A stretch of DNA of 61,744 bases from an uncultured Bacilli bacterium (GCA_944332295.1 CALVJR010000005.1:1-61744); one strand, 5' to 3'. Shown: positions 35,630 to 45,680, counted from the stretch's first letter. Numbers and translations are program-made. The notes: generated by a model from the letters alone, not told the origin.

Positions 35630-36907
35630 CTATATTATATTATTATTTAAACAAAATACGGCATATATCGGAATATATCTGATATCTTTTTTGGTTGCGA
35701 AATTATTTTCTGTTACACGGTATGCTTCTGTTACTGTGAATTTTTTCATAAATACGGCTAATGATTTAGCCTTTGAATCCGCTTTCGATATTAATTCGAT
35801 TGGTATTATTTTTCCCATTCTGTTTTGTATTACAAAGTTTACTTCAGCTTTTCCTTCTGACTGATAATAATATAGAGCATACCCTGCTTCCGCTAATGTT
35901 TTTGCGATACTATTTTCATATAATATTTCTTTTATTTTTTCATCGCTTAATAATTGTTTTAAGTTTGTATGTAGCATTGAGAATAATAGACCGTCATCTG
36001 GTAAATATAATTTAAAACTATCTGTTTCTCTACAACTACTTAGAGGAGATTTTACGGTTGATATTTTATAACTTCTATATACAATTTGATTGTTTACTAA
36101 ATAATTTATTGTATTTTCATATTCTTTGGCACGTCTTCCTGTACCAATTACCCCATATTGGAACTTCTTGTTATCCTTTTTTAGTTGTTCTGGAAGAGAT
36201 TCGATTACTTCTAGACCTCTTGGAATATCAATTAGGTTTTTACTTGCGATTAGTTCTTTTTCATATACTTCTAAAATCTTTTGTTTTATAATATCTATTT
36301 CATATTCACTTTTACCATCTAGACTAGCGGTAATTACTTCTGGTAGTCCACCGGTCATTAAATATTCTTGAAATAGTTCTAATGCTAGTTTATGAAATGG
36401 ACAAGTTTTATGCTTGGTAAAGGATTCTCTAATTAACTCTGCTAGGGCTTTTTCATTTTTTGCCCAGAGAAACTCTTCAAAATCCATTTCATTCATACCT
36501 TTAAATTGCAATTCTTCTCCTTTAAATTCATTTAAGTTTTCTCTACGAGAGGTAATGGCAATGATATGATATTTACTATGTTCACTTCCAAATAGTTTTA
36601 ATCCTTTTACAATCTCTATACTGTTTACGTTATCAAAAATAAGTAAGGAATCTTCTTGTAGTATTGTTTCTCCTGATAATAAAGATAAATTTAAAATTAA
36701 TCTTTCTGTTGATTTTTCTTTTGTAAATAATTCTTCTAGAGTTCTATTGTTGCTGGTATTAAAATATATTGTATTTTTGTAATTTTGTTTTCCGAATTGT
36801 AGGGCTGAATAACTTTTTCCTACTTGTTTTGGTCCATATAATATTAAAGGCTTCCTGATAATATCTTTTTGCCACTTTTGCAGGAATTTTTCTATTTTTC
36901 GTTCCAT
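35630..36907 (-). CDS. AAA-14/DUF4143 family ATPase
   Basis: A P-loop ATPase of the AAA_14 type with a C-terminal DUF4143-like domain, 425 residues. Walker A is GPKQVGKS near residue 25 and Walker B is LLIFDNV near residue 92. The C-terminal domain ends with the YYYQSEGKAEVNFVIQN and PIELISKADSKAKSL segments, typical of DUF4143, which recall restriction-like folds (E-V-x-F-V then P-x-E-x-x-x-K). These proteins are common in gut anaerobes and their role is unknown. Strong promoter upstream. Confidence 0.9.
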   Translation of the reverse strand: MERKIEKFLQKWQKDIIRKPLILYGPKQVGKSYSALQFGKQNYKNTIYFNTSNNRTLEELFTKEKSTERLILNLSLLSGETILQEDSLLIFDNVNSIEIVKGLKLFGSEHSKYHIIAITSRRENLNEFKGEELQFKGMNEMDFEEFLWAKNEKALAELIRESFTKHKTCPFHKLALELFQEYLMTGGLPEVITASLDGKSEYEIDIIKQKILEVYEKELIASKNLIDIPRGLEVIESLPEQLKKDNKKFQYGVIGTGRRAKEYENTINYLVNNQIVYRSYKISTVKSPLSSCRETDSFKLYLPDDGLLFSMLHTNLKQLLSDEKIKEILYENSIAKTLAEAGYALYYYQSEGKAEVNFVIQNRMGKIIPIELISKADSKAKSLAVFMKKFTVTEAYRVTENNFATKKDIRYIPIYAVFCLNNNII

Positions 36908-36940
36908 AATCTGTATCCTCCTTACACATTTTATAAAATA

Positions 36941-36969
36941 AGTATACTTTTATTTTTTTGTTTTGTCAA
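36941..36969 (-). promoter_or_regulatory. Promoter of the DUF4143 ATPase-gpmI unit
   Basis: TTGACA (36969-36964), 17 bases and TATACT (36946-36941) on the minus strand; the -35 is a full consensus. Confidence 0.85.
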
Positions 36970-36983
36970 TGTAAGGAAGAAAA

Positions 36984-37003
36984 AAGACGGTTGCTTCCGT
37001 CTT
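36984..37003 (-). terminator. Terminator of spo0A
   Basis: AAGACGG/CCGTCTT with a six-base loop and a T-run on the minus strand, overlapping the spo0A stop codon. Confidence 0.85.
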
Positions 37004-37775
37004 AATTTGCTAATGGTTTACTAAATTCTAATCTTAGTTTATCAGCAACTGTAATTATAAATTCTGAATTCGTTGGTTTTGCTTTATCTATGTCCACGCT
37101 ATGTCCAAAAATCTCTTCCATCAATTGCCAATTTCCACGGTTCCAACTAACTTCTATTGCATGTCTAATTGCTCTTTCTACACGTGAAACTGTGGTATCA
37201 AACTTTTTTGCTACTTCAGGGTATAACTCTTTGGTTATTCCTCCTACAATTTCTGGTCTTTCATATACTAAAGATATACTTTCTCTAATATATTGATATC
37301 CTTTTATATGAGAAGGTACACCTAATTCATGTAATGTTTTGGTAATGGCAATTTGTAAATTATTGTGATACACATCTATTTCTTTGCCACCAAATTTTAC
37401 ACCTTCGGCTACCTCGGTAATTCTTTTCTCTAAATCTTCTAATTCGAAAGGTTTTAAAATAAAGTAATTTACTCCTAACTCTGATACTTTTCGAATCATA
37501 TCTTGCGTATTATATGAAGTCAAAACAATAACTTTCTTATCAATTGCTTTTTTCTTCATAAACTCCAGTACTGCAATTCCATCTTTGTTTGGCATGATTA
37601 AGTCTAATAGAACAATATCATACTCCTCTTGTTTCTTTTCGATCAAGCGAATTCCCTCTGTACCATCATAAGCTTCTAGTGATATTGTGATATTGGAATT
37701 CTCTTTAAAGTATTCCTTAATCATTTCTACTAAACTCTTATTATCATCTACTACTAATACTTTTGTCTTTTTCAT
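37002..37775 (-). CDS. spo0A: Sporulation master regulator Spo0A
   Basis: Response regulator that commits cells to endospore formation. The 257 residues comprise a receiver domain (VLVVDDN acidic pocket; phospho-acceptor Asp in IVLLDLIMP near 59; Lys in FILKPFE) and the Spo0A-specific C-terminal domain. The latter has the recognition region [26 protein letters not shown] and SWNRGN, which is diagnostic. I start at ATG 37775, five bases after GAGAGGAG; the longer frame begins within the -10 region. Alone between glycolytic genes, without spoIVB, its usual neighbour in Bacillus. Confidence 0.97.
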   Translation of the reverse strand: MKKTKVLVVDDNKSLVEMIKEYFKENSNITISLEAYDGTEGIRLIEKKQEEYDIVLLDLIMPNKDGIAVLEFMKKKAIDKKVIVLTSYNTQDMIRKVSELGVNYFILKPFELEDLEKRITEVAEGVKFGGKEIDVYHNNLQIAITKTLHELGVPSHIKGYQYIRESISLVYERPEIVGGITKELYPEVAKKFDTTVSRVERAIRHAIEVSWNRGNWQLMEEIFGHSVDIDKAKPTNSEFIITVADKLRLEFSKPLAN

Positions 37776-37806
37776 TTGTTCTCCTCTCAGTACTGCACGT
37801 ATTTTC

Positions 37807-37812
37807 ATTATA
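37807..37812 (-). promoter_or_regulatory. -10 element of spo0A
   Basis: TATAAT on the minus strand, 32 bases before the ATG. I find no good -35 at 16-18 bases and no clear sigma-H pattern. Confidence 0.45.
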
Positions 37813-37845
37813 TACTACCTTTTTAAAAAATGATAGAGAAAAAAA

Positions 37846-37869
37846 AGACAAGTTTTGTCGAAACTGTCT
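37846..37869 (-). terminator. Terminator of the gap-pgk-tpiA cluster
   Basis: AGACA-GTTT pairs with AAAC-TGTCT (one bulged A), followed by T on the minus strand, just past the tpiA stop codon. Confidence 0.7.
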
Positions 37870-37876
37870 AATTTGT

Positions 37877-38578
37877 CTAATTTTCTAGTTTTTCTATAAA
37901 AACTTTTAATTTTTCTGGTTTTAAACTTAATCCGCCTAATAAGTAGCCGTCAATTTCTTTTATTTCTTTTAATAACACTATATTTTCTTCGTTGGCACTG
38001 CCTCCATATAGTACTTTGTTATTAGGAACCATATTTTTTATGTTTTTAAACATTTCCTTTATTTGGTCATTGGTTGGTATTATACCTGTTCCGATTGACC
38101 ATATTGGTTCATAGGCAATTATTATTTTTTCTTTTTGTTCGCTAGTTAAGTTTGCTAAGGCTATTGTTAATTCTTTTTCTATAATACTTTTTTCTAACTG
38201 CTTTTCTCTTTCTTCTTTTGTTTCGCCTACACATAAAATTGGTATGATGTCTTGTTCTAAAAGTCTCATTATCTTTTGATTTATCTCTTCATCTGTTTCT
38301 TGTTGATAGTTTCTACGTTCTGAATGACCTACAATACAATACTTTACTTGTTCTGATTGTAATTGTTGTGCCGATACTTCTCCTGTATATGCACCTTGGT
38401 CGTTAAAGCTTACATTTTGAGCACCTAGCTCTACATTTTTTAAATCGAAATGTCCAATATTTAGAAAAGTGGGACATAATATTAATTTATTCTGTGTAGA
38501 TAGACTTCCTAATTCTTCTTGATATTTTAAAAATTCTTGTTTTGTTAGATTACATTTATTATTTAACGCTATAATCAT
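37877..38578 (-). CDS. tpiA: Triosephosphate isomerase
   Basis: Interconverts dihydroxyacetone phosphate and glyceraldehyde 3-phosphate. At 233 residues it is shorter than the usual 250. The catalytic His (IVGHSERRNY) and Glu (AYEPIWSIGTG) are clear. The N-terminus is divergent: ALNNKCN stands where most enzymes have GNWKMN, though Asn and the catalytic Lys (residue 8) remain. The phosphate loop LYGGSAN and LLGGLSLKP is intact. Last in the gap-pgk cluster. Confidence 0.96.
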   Translation of the reverse strand: MIIALNNKCNLTKQEFLKYQEELGSLSTQNKLILCPTFLNIGHFDLKNVELGAQNVSFNDQGAYTGEVSAQQLQSEQVKYCIVGHSERRNYQQETDEEINQKIMRLLEQDIIPILCVGETKEEREKQLEKSIIEKELTIALANLTSEQKEKIIIAYEPIWSIGTGIIPTNDQIKEMFKNIKNMVPNNKVLYGGSANEENIVLLKEIKEIDGYLLGGLSLKPEKLKVFIEKLEN

Positions 38579-38590
38579 TTTATCATTCCT

Positions 38591-39085
38591 TTACATTTGA
38601 TAAGTTGTTACTTTTTCTAATTCTTTGGACTTTGTGTATACTTGCATTCCAGATTCTATTCCCAAATCATCAAAACCTTGTTCTTTTAGATAACTTGAAG
38701 GAATATGATTTCCTTCTTCTTGTAATAATACAACATCTTCCATTCCTAAACTCGTAAATGCATAATTTTCTGCTTCCATTAGTAATTTTTCTTGGAACTT
38801 CGTACTTGCTGTATTATCTATTGTCATACGACAAATTTTACGATCTTTTTCTCCAAGAAGATGAGCTACTGTTATAATATTTCCATTCTGTGATAGAAAA
38901 AGTGTTCTTGCTATCTCCGGAGTTGTTTGTTCTAATTGTCTGTAATCTGCTTCGGATAGCATATTTTTTGTCTTTAATAAATAGTTAGAAGTGGTATTTG
39001 ATAATTGATTCTTATCTTCATATTCTTTAAGCCTAATTATATGTTCTTCATTATAAGGATTTGCTACTTCAATTTTTTCTTTCAT
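38591..39085 (-). CDS. GNAT-like protein between pgk and tpiA
   Basis: A 164-residue soluble protein. The order of elements, with a beta strand ending FLSQNGNIITVAHLLG, an ENYAFTSLGMEDVVL helix-strand and YLKEQGFDDLG near the end, resembles the GNAT acetyltransferase fold. The acetyl-CoA loop (Q/R-x-x-G-x-G/A) is not clear, so it may not bind CoA. It is tightly packed (one base from pgk, 12 from tpiA), so it is co-expressed with lower glycolysis. Confidence 0.6.
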   Translation of the reverse strand: MKEKIEVANPYNEEHIIRLKEYEDKNQLSNTTSNYLLKTKNMLSEADYRQLEQTTPEIARTLFLSQNGNIITVAHLLGEKDRKICRMTIDNTASTKFQEKLLMEAENYAFTSLGMEDVVLLQEEGNHIPSSYLKEQGFDDLGIESGMQVYTKSKELEKVTTYQM

Positions 39086-39086
39086 T

Positions 39087-40259
39087 TTACTTTATTGCTT
39101 CCAATCCAGGTAGAGTTTTTCCTTCTAGATATTCTAGGGTTGCTCCTCCTCCAGTTGATGCATGATAGACTTTGTCTTTATATCCTGCAAGAGAGGCAGC
39201 TGCTACTATATCTCCACCTCCAAGAATAATCTTGATGTCATTTTCTACAACATATTTTAATAAATCATCTGTTCCTTTTTTGTATTTTTCAAATTCATAG
39301 ACACCTAGAGGTCCATTCCATACAGCAATACTTGCTTCCTTTAAGTAACTTTCAAATAATTCTACTGTTTTTGGACCGATATCTAAGCCCTGTTCATTTT
39401 CGCTTATTTCCTTTATTTCTTTTGTTTGATATGGTTCATTTTCACTATATTCTGTTGTTACTGCAACATCTACTGGTAATACAATCTTATCCTTGTAATC
39501 TTTTAAGATATTTTTACAAAATTCTAAGTTTTCTTCATCTAGTAAAGACTTTCCAACTTCATATCCTTCTGCTTTTAAGAAAGTAAATGCCATTCCTCCA
39601 CCAATTAGAATTTTATCTGCTTTAGTTACTAAGTTTTCTATTACACCGATTTTATCAGCCACTTTTGCTCCACCTAGTACTACTACAAATGGATGTGTTG
39701 GATTATCTAATTCCTTTAATGCATTTAGTTCTTTTTCGATTAAAAATCCGATACAAGAGTCTAAGTGTGATGCAATTCCTACATTAGAGGCATGTGCTCT
39801 ATGAATTGTTCCGAATGCATCATTTACAAAAACATCTCCTAAAGATGCCCAGTAAACTCCTAATTCAGGGTCGTTTTTACTTTCTTTTTTACCATCTAAA
39901 TCTTCATAACGAGTATTTTGAACTAGAATAATATCTCTACTATTCATATTATTAATTGCACTCTCTAGTTCCTCACCTCTTGTTTTCTCTACGAACGTTA
40001 CTTTTTGGTCAAGTAATTCTTCTAGTCTTTTTGCAACAGGTGCTAAATTATTTTTTGCTAGATCACTTTCTTCTTTTACTCTTCCTAAATGTGAAAATAA
40101 AATTACTTTGGCATTTTGGTCTAGACAATACTTAATTGTTGGTAAGGCTGCAGTGATTCTTGTATCATCTGATATATGTCCTTCTTTCATTGGAACATTA
40201 AAGTCACAACGAATTAATACTTTTTTATTTTCTAAATTCATATCTTTTATTGTTTTCAT
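39087..40259 (-). CDS. pgk: Phosphoglycerate kinase
   Basis: Makes ATP from 1,3-bisphosphoglycerate. The 390 residues are full length: VLIRCDFNVPMK near the start, the HLGRVKEESD loop, VVLGGAKVADKIGVIENL, and GGGDIVAAASLAG near the end. Own promoter; divided from gap by a terminator. Confidence 0.98.
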   Translation of the reverse strand: MKTIKDMNLENKKVLIRCDFNVPMKEGHISDDTRITAALPTIKYCLDQNAKVILFSHLGRVKEESDLAKNNLAPVAKRLEELLDQKVTFVEKTRGEELESAINNMNSRDIILVQNTRYEDLDGKKESKNDPELGVYWASLGDVFVNDAFGTIHRAHASNVGIASHLDSCIGFLIEKELNALKELDNPTHPFVVVLGGAKVADKIGVIENLVTKADKILIGGGMAFTFLKAEGYEVGKSLLDEENLEFCKNILKDYKDKIVLPVDVAVTTEYSENEPYQTKEIKEISENEQGLDIGPKTVELFESYLKEASIAVWNGPLGVYEFEKYKKGTDDLLKYVVENDIKIILGGGDIVAAASLAGYKDKVYHASTGGGATLEYLEGKTLPGLEAIK

Positions 40260-40278
40260 TATCTATCCTCCTGATATT

Positions 40279-40307
40279 ATTTTAGTCTTTTTCTTACTTT
40301 TTTTCAA
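40279..40307 (-). promoter_or_regulatory. Promoter of pgk
   Basis: TTGAAA (40307-40302), 17 bases and TAAAAT (40284-40279) on the minus strand, about 20 bases before the pgk start codon. Confidence 0.7.
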
Positions 40308-40384
40308 TATAGTCTAGTTTTTATGCCATAAACTTTACAAGAACTTGATTCTTATCTTTCTAGTTTATCAAGAAAAAGTAAAGA

Positions 40385-40410
40385 AAAAGATATGGTTATT
40401 CATATCTTTT
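40385..40410 (-). terminator. Terminator of gap
   Basis: A perfect ten-base stem AAAAGATATG/CATATCTTTT with a six-base loop, T-rich after it on the minus strand. Confidence 0.8.
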
Positions 40411-40417
40411 CATCGCT

Positions 40418-41422
40418 CTATAGGTTTGACACATATTTTGCAGTTCTTATCATTTGAGCAGTATAGCTCATTTCATTGTCATACCAAGAAACAACTCTTA
40501 CTAATTGTTTTCCATCTACTTCTAAAACACTAGTAGATAATCCGTCTACTAAAGAACCACAATGTCTTCCAATAACATCACTTGATACAATTGGATCATC
40601 TGTATATTGTAGCGTTTCATTTTGAGATGATTTTAATACTTCATTAATTTCTTCAGCAGTTGTATTTTTTTCAAATTCAAGTACTAAATCAATTACTGAA
40701 CCTGTAGGAACTGGTACACGCATTGCTGCTCCATCTAATTTGCCATCTAGATTAGGACAAACTTTACCAATTGCTGATGCTGCTCCTGTTGATGCTGGAA
40801 CAATATTTGCAGCACAAGCTCTACCACGACGTGCTTTAATTCCTTTTTTATGAGGTACATCAAGAGTTGCTTGATCATTTGTATAAGCATGAACTGTTGT
40901 CATATAACCTTTTACAATTCCAAAAGCTTTGTCTAAGACATCTACCACTGGTGCTAGGCAGTTTGTTGTACAACTTGCTGCAGAAATGATTTTTTCATCA
41001 CCTTCTAATGTCATATGGTTAACGTTATAAACGATTGTTTTTACGTCTCCTTTTGCTGGTGCAGAAATAATTACTTTTTTAGCTCCTGCATTAATATGTG
41101 CCATAGCTTTTTCTTCTGATGTAAACTTACCTGTACATTCCATTACTACATCGATATCTAAATCTTTCCATGGTAATAGAGAAGGATCTGTTTCAGCATA
41201 AACTTTTATGCTTCTATCTCCTACTATAATTGTATCATTCTCACTATAGATTTCATCAATACGATAGTTTCTGTGATTTGTATCGTATTTTAATAAATAT
41301 GCTAATTGCTCAGCATCTGTTAAGTCGTTAATTGCAACAACTTCAAATTCTGGATCTTCTTCCATTAGGCGAAATGCTAGTCTTCCGATTCTTCCGAATC
41401 CGTTGATTGCTACTCTTACCAT
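40418..41422 (-). CDS. gap: Glyceraldehyde-3-phosphate dehydrogenase
   Basis: Oxidises glyceraldehyde 3-phosphate to 1,3-bisphosphoglycerate. 334 residues. NAD-binding GFGRIGRLAFR at the N-terminus, the catalytic Cys in SAASCTTNCLAP near residue 150, its partner His in VHAYTNDQ, and WYDNEMSYTAQM near the end. Asp in AINDLTD suggests NAD over NADP. Own promoter, upstream of pgk. Confidence 0.98.
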   Translation of the reverse strand: MVRVAINGFGRIGRLAFRLMEEDPEFEVVAINDLTDAEQLAYLLKYDTNHRNYRIDEIYSENDTIIVGDRSIKVYAETDPSLLPWKDLDIDVVMECTGKFTSEEKAMAHINAGAKKVIISAPAKGDVKTIVYNVNHMTLEGDEKIISAASCTTNCLAPVVDVLDKAFGIVKGYMTTVHAYTNDQATLDVPHKKGIKARRGRACAANIVPASTGAASAIGKVCPNLDGKLDGAAMRVPVPTGSVIDLVLEFEKNTTAEEINEVLKSSQNETLQYTDDPIVSSDVIGRHCGSLVDGLSTSVLEVDGKQLVRVVSWYDNEMSYTAQMIRTAKYVSNL

Positions 41423-41444
41423 TTATTATTCCTCCTTTATTTTC

Positions 41445-41473
41445 ATTATATAGTGTTCTATTTTTTGTTTCAA
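41445..41473 (-). promoter_or_regulatory. Promoter of gap
   Basis: TTGAAA (41473-41468), 17 bases and TATAAT (41450-41445) on the minus strand, followed by GGAGG near the ATG. Confidence 0.85.
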
Positions 41474-41515
41474 TATATTCTAAGTTTTTTGACACTTTTT
41501 TGTCGCAAAAAAATA

Positions 41516-41532
41516 TCCACAGATTTTGTGGA
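41516..41532. repeat. 17-bp palindrome TCCAC-N7-GTGGA, copy 3
   Basis: TCCACAGATTTTGTGGA, flanked by ATAT on both sides, so the stem extends to nine or more bases and could also act as the terminator of the HAD pseudogene. It contains TATCCACA, eight of nine bases of a DnaA box, on both strands. Confidence 0.8.
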
Positions 41533-41558
41533 TATTTTTACTATTTATTATCTTTAGG

Positions 41559-42367
41559 TCAATCGTTTAATATATGCTCCTCTATAAATCTAGCTACGCC
41601 ATCTTCTGCGTTTGGTAAGGTAATATAATCAGCCTGTTTTTTCAACTCATCCATGGCATTTCCAACTGCACAAGTAATTCCACAGTATTGGAACATATTT
41701 AAATCATTTATATGATCTCCAAAGCAAATCGTTTCTTCTTTTTTTATATTAAGATATTCCCTTAGTTTACTAATTGCCTTTCCCTTTGAATTGTTATTTT
41801 TTATTATATCTACCTAGAAAAAAATATCATTCTTTTTAAGAGTTTTTACTAAATTTGAAGAACTGTTTTCTATGTTGTATTTCTTGGTATTTATAATTTT
41901 TTCTATAAATTCTTTTATCGATTCATATTCGTTATTATAAGCATATATTTGAACTATTTCTTCTTGTCTGTTTTTTAATCCTTCTAGACTTTTACTGTCA
42001 TTTTTCTTCATTCGGTACTATTTTATTATGATACCTAGTAGTGATAGCATTTAATTTGTACTTTATTTGAAATTTTGTTGCAAAACTTAATATTCTTTCG
42101 ATTTCTTTTCTTTCTATGGAATCTATGTATATTTTTTGTTGTGAATAATCATAAACTAAGGTCCCGTTACTCGAGATTACAATAGGGGTAATTTCTAACT
42201 CTTTACTTTTTGTTACTACAAATTCATTTGTTCTTCCAGAACATAATATTACATACATTCCTTTTGCTACTGCTTGTTGCAGTATTTTTCGTATATTCTG
42301 TGATTTCGTTTTCATTATTTGTAATTATTTTATCAATATCTAATATTATTAATTTTATATTTTTCAT
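41559..42367 (-). pseudogene. Decayed Cof-type HAD phosphatase
   Basis: From ATG 42367 (MKNIKLIILDIDKIITN) to TGA 41559 the pieces of a roughly 270-residue Cof-type HAD hydrolase can be read in order. The first piece carries motif I, with DIDK where DxDGT is expected. The next has CSGRTN (motif II). After it come SLEGLKNRQEE and finally CFGDHINDLNMF with AVGNAMDELKKQADY (motif IV). Two frame changes, each at a five-A run (near 42296 and 42006), and an in-frame TAG (41814-41816) break it. Either real decay or homopolymer miscalls; the lost DGT and the TAG favour decay. Confidence 0.8.
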
Positions 42368-42371
42368 GTTT

Positions 42372-44027
42372 TTATTCGTGGAAACAACTTCCTCCGATAA
42401 ACTCTCTTAAGATAGAATCCTGTGGTATGACATCCGATGGGATTGGTAAAAATAGTCGTAAGAAGTTAATTAGTCTTTTTGCTTCTTCATAATATGGAGA
42501 GTCTTGTGGCACTGAATAAAGTAATGGTTCTACATATGTTTTTAGGACTCCAATTTCATAAATTAGTGCTGAATTAAATGTAAAATCTGCATCATCCTGA
42601 TATGGGAAGATATATTTTTCTTCTCCTCGTCTTACACTATCCCAAGATTTTAGTGTATGCTCTACATTATTATTTCTTGTTCTATTATCACGTATAATTC
42701 TTCTTAACATACGATTGTCTGTCGTTGAAACACGGTTGTGATCATCTAAATTTAACTCTGTTAAAGCAGATATATATATTTTATATTTTTTTGTTCTTGG
42801 TATGTTTGTTAATATTTTGTTATCTAAAGCATGTATTCCTTCTATTACTAGAATATCTTCTTCTCCTAGGGTCATTTCTTTATTGAATTCTTTTTTACCT
42901 ACTAAAAAACTGTATGTTGGAATTGTAACCGTTTTTCCTTTTAATAAATCTTCTATTTGTTTATCAAATAATTTCATATCTATTGCTTCTAGGCATTCGT
43001 AATCTGGTTTTCCATTTTCATCTAATGGGGTTTCTTCACGTTCTACAAAGTAGTCATCCATAGATAACACTTTAGGATGAAGACCAAAACTTTCTAGATA
43101 CATGCATAGTTTTCTTGAAGTTGTTGTCTTACCTGATGATGATGGCCCTGCCATTAATACTATTTTTATATCTTTCTTCTTTTTGTTTATTTCTCGTGCT
43201 AGATTTAATAGACGATTACTTTGTAAAGTCTCATCAACTCTGATTAAATCATTTATTTTTCCTAAAGATACTACTTTGTTTAAACCAACTGAATTTTCTA
43301 CTCCTATAATCTTTGCCCAATCACGACATTCTTGAAATACCTCGAACATATGCGGATGATGTTTGTATGGTGGTATTTTTTCTGGAATATATATCGTTGG
43401 AAATTGTAATACGAATCCATTTTCTTTTATATATGTTATATCAAAATCTTTTAATTTCCCTGTAGAAGTTGGCATTAGATTATAAAAATAATTGTAATAA
43501 TTTCCTAGACGATATAGAGTTATGTAACTATTGGTATTATACGTCATTACTCCAGCTTTTGCCTTATCATTTTTACTATTAAAGTATTTAATTGCTTCTG
43601 CTCTATCTACTGTACTTTTAATAATTGGCATATCTGCTTCTATTATTTTTTTCATGCCTTCTTTGATATTTTTCATTCTCGTTTCTGTTAACTTAAAATT
43701 GGTTTCAATATATAATCCTTTATCTAAAGAATGTTGAACCTGAATATTAGCATCTTCTCCAAATAGTTTTTTTATTGTATATAATAGTACATAAGTAAGT
43801 CCACTAATATGTGTTCTATTCGCTTCTCTTGTTGTTAAATCACAAAATTCTATCTTTGAATTTTCATCCACTTCACTTGTTAGCTCTTCAAGTTTATTAT
43901 TTACTTTTGCTAATAGAATTGGATACTTATATTCTTTTTGAAACTCTTTAGAGATTTCTTCTAAAGTCATTCCTTTACTTAGTTGATACTTTTTACCTTT
44001 TATTTCTACTTCTATTGTTTCTATCAT
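42372..44027 (-). CDS. TGS-domain nucleoside kinase (uridine kinase-like)
   Basis: This 551-residue fusion starts with a TGS domain (about 1-65) and a region like the second N-terminal domain of threonyl-tRNA synthetase (about 66-200, with [10 protein letters not shown]). A P-loop kinase of the uridine kinase/PRK type follows: Walker [14 protein letters not shown] near residue 294, then SMDDYFVER and [11 protein letters not shown]. The combination is known in Bacillota and Bacteroidota as a putative nucleoside kinase. The phosphate acceptor is not established. Adjacent to clpP in divergent orientation. Confidence 0.9.
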   Translation of the reverse strand: MIETIEVEIKGKKYQLSKGMTLEEISKEFQKEYKYPILLAKVNNKLEELTSEVDENSKIEFCDLTTREANRTHISGLTYVLLYTIKKLFGEDANIQVQHSLDKGLYIETNFKLTETRMKNIKEGMKKIIEADMPIIKSTVDRAEAIKYFNSKNDKAKAGVMTYNTNSYITLYRLGNYYNYFYNLMPTSTGKLKDFDITYIKENGFVLQFPTIYIPEKIPPYKHHPHMFEVFQECRDWAKIIGVENSVGLNKVVSLGKINDLIRVDETLQSNRLLNLAREINKKKKDIKIVLMAGPSSSGKTTTSRKLCMYLESFGLHPKVLSMDDYFVEREETPLDENGKPDYECLEAIDMKLFDKQIEDLLKGKTVTIPTYSFLVGKKEFNKEMTLGEEDILVIEGIHALDNKILTNIPRTKKYKIYISALTELNLDDHNRVSTTDNRMLRRIIRDNRTRNNNVEHTLKSWDSVRRGEEKYIFPYQDDADFTFNSALIYEIGVLKTYVEPLLYSVPQDSPYYEEAKRLINFLRLFLPIPSDVIPQDSILREFIGGSCFHE

Positions 44028-44136
44028 TTTGCTTCACCCTTTTTTATTTTCTCTTATTATTGTATCATACTTTGTCGTTTTGAAATATACATATTTTATT
44101 TTCTTTACATCTATACTAAAGATAGGTGATATAAAT

Positions 44137-44712
44137 ATGAGTTTAGTTCCTGTTGTTGTAGAAAAAGAGTTAGATGGAGAACGTAGTTATGATATTTTCT
44201 CTAGGTTATTAAAAGAGAGAATTATTTTTATTAGCGGGGAAATTAATGATGCTTTAGCTAATAGTGTTATTGCTTCTTTGTTATACTTGGATTCTATTAG
44301 TCATGATGATATTTCTATTTATATTAATTCTCCTGGTGGTAGTGTTTCTTCTGGTCTTGCTATCTATGATACTATGCAATTTATTTCTAGTGATGTTTCT
44401 ACAATTTGTGTTGGTATGGCGGCAAGCATGGGTGCCTTTTTACTCTCTAGTGGTACTATTGGTAAACGATTTGCTCTTCCTAATTCTGACATTATGATAC
44501 ATCAACCCTTAGGTGGTGCAGAAGGACAGGCTAGTGATATAAAAATTACTTCTGATCATATCGTTTTACTTCGTAAAAAATTAAATAAAATCCTTGCTAA
44601 AAATACGAAACAGACTCTTCGAAAAATAGAAAAAGATACAGAGCGTGATTACTATTTAGATGCAAAAGAAGCTTTGGAATATGGACTTGTTGATCAAATT
44701 ATTCAAAAATAA
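44137..44712 (+). CDS. clpP: ATP-dependent Clp protease proteolytic subunit
   Basis: Serine protease of the Clp complexes. I start at ATG 44137 ([25 protein letters not shown]), with AGGTGAT upstream, giving 191 residues. Catalytic Ser in [12 protein letters not shown] near residue 94, His in MIHQPLGG near 119, and Asp in [13 protein letters not shown] near 168. Plus strand, alone, between divergent minus-strand genes. Confidence 0.97.
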   Translation: MSLVPVVVEKELDGERSYDIFSRLLKERIIFISGEINDALANSVIASLLYLDSISHDDISIYINSPGGSVSSGLAIYDTMQFISSDVSTICVGMAASMGAFLLSSGTIGKRFALPNSDIMIHQPLGGAEGQASDIKITSDHIVLLRKKLNKILAKNTKQTLRKIEKDTERDYYLDAKEALEYGLVDQIIQK

Positions 44713-44736
44713 AACTATTAGGATAACCTAATAGTT
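44713..44736. terminator. Bidirectional terminator between clpP and whiA
   Basis: A perfect ten-base stem AACTATTAGG/CCTAATAGTT with loop ATAA, touching both stop codons. Confidence 0.85.
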
Positions 44737-45679
44737 ACTTTTCTTTATTTTCTAATTTTTTAAATCTTGTTGCTAGTTCCTTAATTTTTCGAAATCTATG
44801 ATTTAAGCCTGATTTTGTTATTGAGTTTCCTGTTTCTAGAGATATAATTTCACTTAATTCTTTTAGAGATGCTTCTGGATATTTTTTTCTATATTCTAGA
44901 GCTTGTTGCGTTTTATCATCTAAAAGACTAATTCCTAAGTTATCTTCAATAATTGCAATGTCATCTAGTTGAGCTGTTGCCGTAGCTACAACTTTATCCA
45001 TATTAGCTTGTTCACAATTATTTAAACGATTTGCCTGATTTTTTTGATTTCTATAAATTCTTTGATTTTCAAAATATAATACAGCGTTATTTGCTTTTAT
45101 TATCTTTAAGAAATCACTTATTTTATCTGCTTCTTTGATATATAGCATATATCCTTTGTCTCTTGTTAGAATTTTTACGTTTAAATCAAATAAATTTAAT
45201 AACTTTTGTACAAACACAGCTTCTCCTGATTCTTCAATTAATAGTTCCATATGGTATCTTGAAGTTTTAGGATCATTAATACTTCCTGACGCTAAGAAAA
45301 CACCTCTTAGGTATGCACGAATTTCTTCATTTGCACCTACGATATATTGTGGTGGTTTTTCTAAATATGTCCCTTCTTTATCCTGATAACCAATATCTTC
45401 TAAAATAAAGTCTTTTTTTTCTTCAATGGTCAATGCAAATAAATCCTTCTTACTAAAGTTTAGATTATCTTTTATTTCTTTTTTTATTTTTACCTCATAA
45501 AGAACTTCAAGTTGTTTTTCAATTCTTTCACAAATTAATGGATTTTCTGTAGTTAATTGAAGGCCAGTAGGTGTATTGTGTCCATTATTTCTAATATACC
45601 CGGATAACTCTGCAATCATTTCTGATTTTGAGGCAATATTTTTAGAAATTTCTTCTTTAATATCTGTTGTATATGACAT
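44735..45679 (-). CDS. whiA: DNA-binding protein WhiA
   Basis: Conserved Gram-positive regulator linked to sporulation in Streptomyces and to cell division in Bacillus. 314 residues: an N-terminal LAGLIDADG-like homing endonuclease fold without catalytic residues (about 85-215, with RAYLRGVFLASGSINDP), and a C-terminal helix-turn-helix (KYPEASLKELSEII and TKSGLNHRFRKI). Follows yvcK by one base, the usual order; rapZ, normally before yvcK, is absent. Confidence 0.96.
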   Translation of the reverse strand: MSYTTDIKEEISKNIASKSEMIAELSGYIRNNGHNTPTGLQLTTENPLICERIEKQLEVLYEVKIKKEIKDNLNFSKKDLFALTIEEKKDFILEDIGYQDKEGTYLEKPPQYIVGANEEIRAYLRGVFLASGSINDPKTSRYHMELLIEESGEAVFVQKLLNLFDLNVKILTRDKGYMLYIKEADKISDFLKIIKANNAVLYFENQRIYRNQKNQANRLNNCEQANMDKVVATATAQLDDIAIIEDNLGISLLDDKTQQALEYRKKYPEASLKELSEIISLETGNSITKSGLNHRFRKIKELATRFKKLENKEK

Positions 45680-45680
45680 A

